Part shown: positions 34,087 to 34,908 of the stretch, piece after piece
How the letters are laid out: the number at the start of each line of letters is the position of its first letter
How positions within the stretch are numbered: the stretch's first letter is position 1
NCBI GenBank assembly: GCA_017463205.1
Contig: JAFTPQ010000002.1
Coordinates: forward strand, 1-34,908
DNA: 34,908 nucleotides
Source of the DNA: Clostridia bacterium
GTDB taxonomy: Bacteria > Bacillota > Clostridia > Christensenellales > Borkfalkiaceae
Direction of reading: 5' to 3'
Notes under the pieces: model-generated
The model's database searches: none
Seen by the model: the letters and a program-made list of their open reading frames with translations, nothing else
Told to the model about the DNA's origin: nothing
Position numbers and translations under genes: made by a program

Positions 34087-34908
34087 TTCATCACCACCAT
34101 AATTTTATTATAAAATTCCCGTCGCTTGATTATTTCAAAAACCTGTTCGCTTTGTTCGAGAGAAATCCTATGCGTAATCAAACTTTCTGGGGTAATTCTT
34201 TTTTCGGAAATCGCCTGTACGCTATCCCTCCAATCATTGACCGTCTGGGCAAAATCCGAATTCCAACTTCCTTCTATTCTCAATTGTTTTCGAAGTATTT
34301 TTGCATAATTTTCTTTTTTGATCACTATATCCGTTTTCGAATTCCCGATCATCACCAAACGCCCAAACGGTTGTATTGCATCAGCTGCTTGATTTAAACA
34401 GCTACCACTCCCGCTTGCTTCAAACACTACTTGCACCTTTTCGGCTCTATGACGCTTAAATCCAAGCGCTTCCGCCGTTGTAAGTTTTTGTTCGTCTATA
34501 TCCACAACATATATGTCGCTAGCCCCGAAATCTTTTGCCCACATAGCACATAAAAGCCCAATCGTTCCGGCGCCGTAAATCAAAACGGAATCCCCTTTTT
34601 GGATCTTTGCCTTTTTAACTGCGTGTAAGCTTATGGCGGTCGGCTCTACCATAGCACCCGCCTCATAGGAAACGTTGTCAGGCAAAAAGACAAGGTTTTC
34701 TTCTTTCACCGTTAAATATTCTTGCATACCTCCGTCTCTGCGCGAACCGTAATAATCATAATTCGTGCAATTTGCGTATAATTCTTTTTGGCAATATTCA
34801 CACGTCTTACAAGGTAAAATTGGAAATACGCACACTCTTTTTCCGAGCCATTTCCGTTCTTCACTATCTTCTACCATCCCTGCAAATTCGTGTCCAATGA
34901 CAATGGGA
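34083..34908 (-). CDS. GatD-like zinc dehydrogenase, 5' end outside the window
   Basis: Only the last 275 codons are present, and the frame stays open to the edge, entering with PIVIGHEFAGM. This is a medium-chain zinc dehydrogenase: GHE gives a catalytic zinc ligand pair, CKTCEYCQKELYANC supplies the four structural zinc cysteines, and VLIYGAGTIGLL is the NAD site. GSRRDGG and AKILRKQLRIEGSWN match galactitol-1-phosphate 5-dehydrogenase (GatD) of E. coli closely. A polyol-phosphate oxidation is therefore likely, although sorbitol or threonine dehydrogenase-like enzymes share the fold. Stop and epimerase start overlap by 4 bp. Confidence 0.88.
   Translation of the reverse strand, partial: PIVIGHEFAGMVEDSEERKWLGKRVCVFPILPCKTCEYCQKELYANCTNYDYYGSRRDGGMQEYLTVKEENLVFLPDNVSYEAGAMVEPTAISLHAVKKAKIQKGDSVLIYGAGTIGLLCAMWAKDFGASDIYVVDIDEQKLTTAEALGFKRHRAEKVQVVFEASGSGSCLNQAADAIQPFGRLVMIGNSKTDIVIKKENYAKILRKQLRIEGSWNSDFAQTVNDWRDSVQAISEKRITPESLITHRISLEQSEQVFEIIKRREFYNKIMVVMK

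Overview
The window looks like chromosomal DNA from an uncultured low-to-mid GC Bacillota, probably a gut Clostridia. The support is AAGGAGG-type ribosome binding sites, lipoproteins with Ser/Glu/Asp-rich linkers after the lipobox Cys, CUT1 sugar transporters encoded without their own ATPase, and AraC and DeoR regulators. No rRNA, tRNA, CRISPR array, phage or insertion sequence was recognised. The exact lineage cannot be fixed from sequence alone.

Left end (1-3272): the minus-strand uxaB-uxaA pair (tagaturonate reductase, altronate dehydratase; uxaA runs off the edge) faces a divergent AraC-family regulator across a 135-bp region with overlapping back-to-back promoters. This is a galacturonate catabolism unit. 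A plus-strand cytoplasmic GH13 alpha-glucosidase (3511-5127) follows and ends at a bidirectional terminator (5245-5281).

Centre (5295-31977): every gene lies on the minus strand, so it is transcribed from right to left. A strong promoter (32189-32217) leads into a solute-binding lipoprotein and two CUT1 permeases. After these come a 919-aa Ig-like surface protein, a DUF4838 lipoprotein, a 1248-aa lipoprotein with Ig-like and beta-helix-type repeats, a 44-aa peptide, and a secreted beta-helix-type protein. Cytoplasmic enzymes are next: GH3, a second GH13, a deacetylase-like barrel protein, a Gfo/Idh/MocA oxidoreductase, a zinc alcohol dehydrogenase and an FAD oxidoreductase, with an InlB-repeat lipoprotein among them. 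A terminator follows at 8380-8417. Beyond it are another lipoprotein, a secreted Ig/OB-like protein and a 45-aa peptide. The whole reads as a Gram-positive glycan-utilisation locus: capture and surface binding, import of oligosaccharides, cytoplasmic cleavage, then redox processing of unusual sugar units. The substrate is unknown.

Right end (32318-34908): a DeoR-family repressor on the plus strand is divergent from the transporter operon. Its promoter places the transcription start at, or within a base or two of, the start codon, so the mRNA is probably leaderless. It ends at a 13-bp stem terminator. A separate minus-strand pair follows, a GatD-like zinc dehydrogenase (cut by the window edge) and an AlsE/Rpe-like epimerase, overlapping by ATGA.

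The most notable novelties are two short genes (5295-5432 and 19731-19865) for acidic peptides sharing an E-D-hydrophobic-hydrophobic-x-(T/A)-S-G signature. Each is translationally packed against a secreted protein carrying the same C-terminal-type domain. Also notable are near-identical 0.8-kb repeats shared by two adjacent surface-protein genes, and two composite hairpin-plus-palindrome leader elements.
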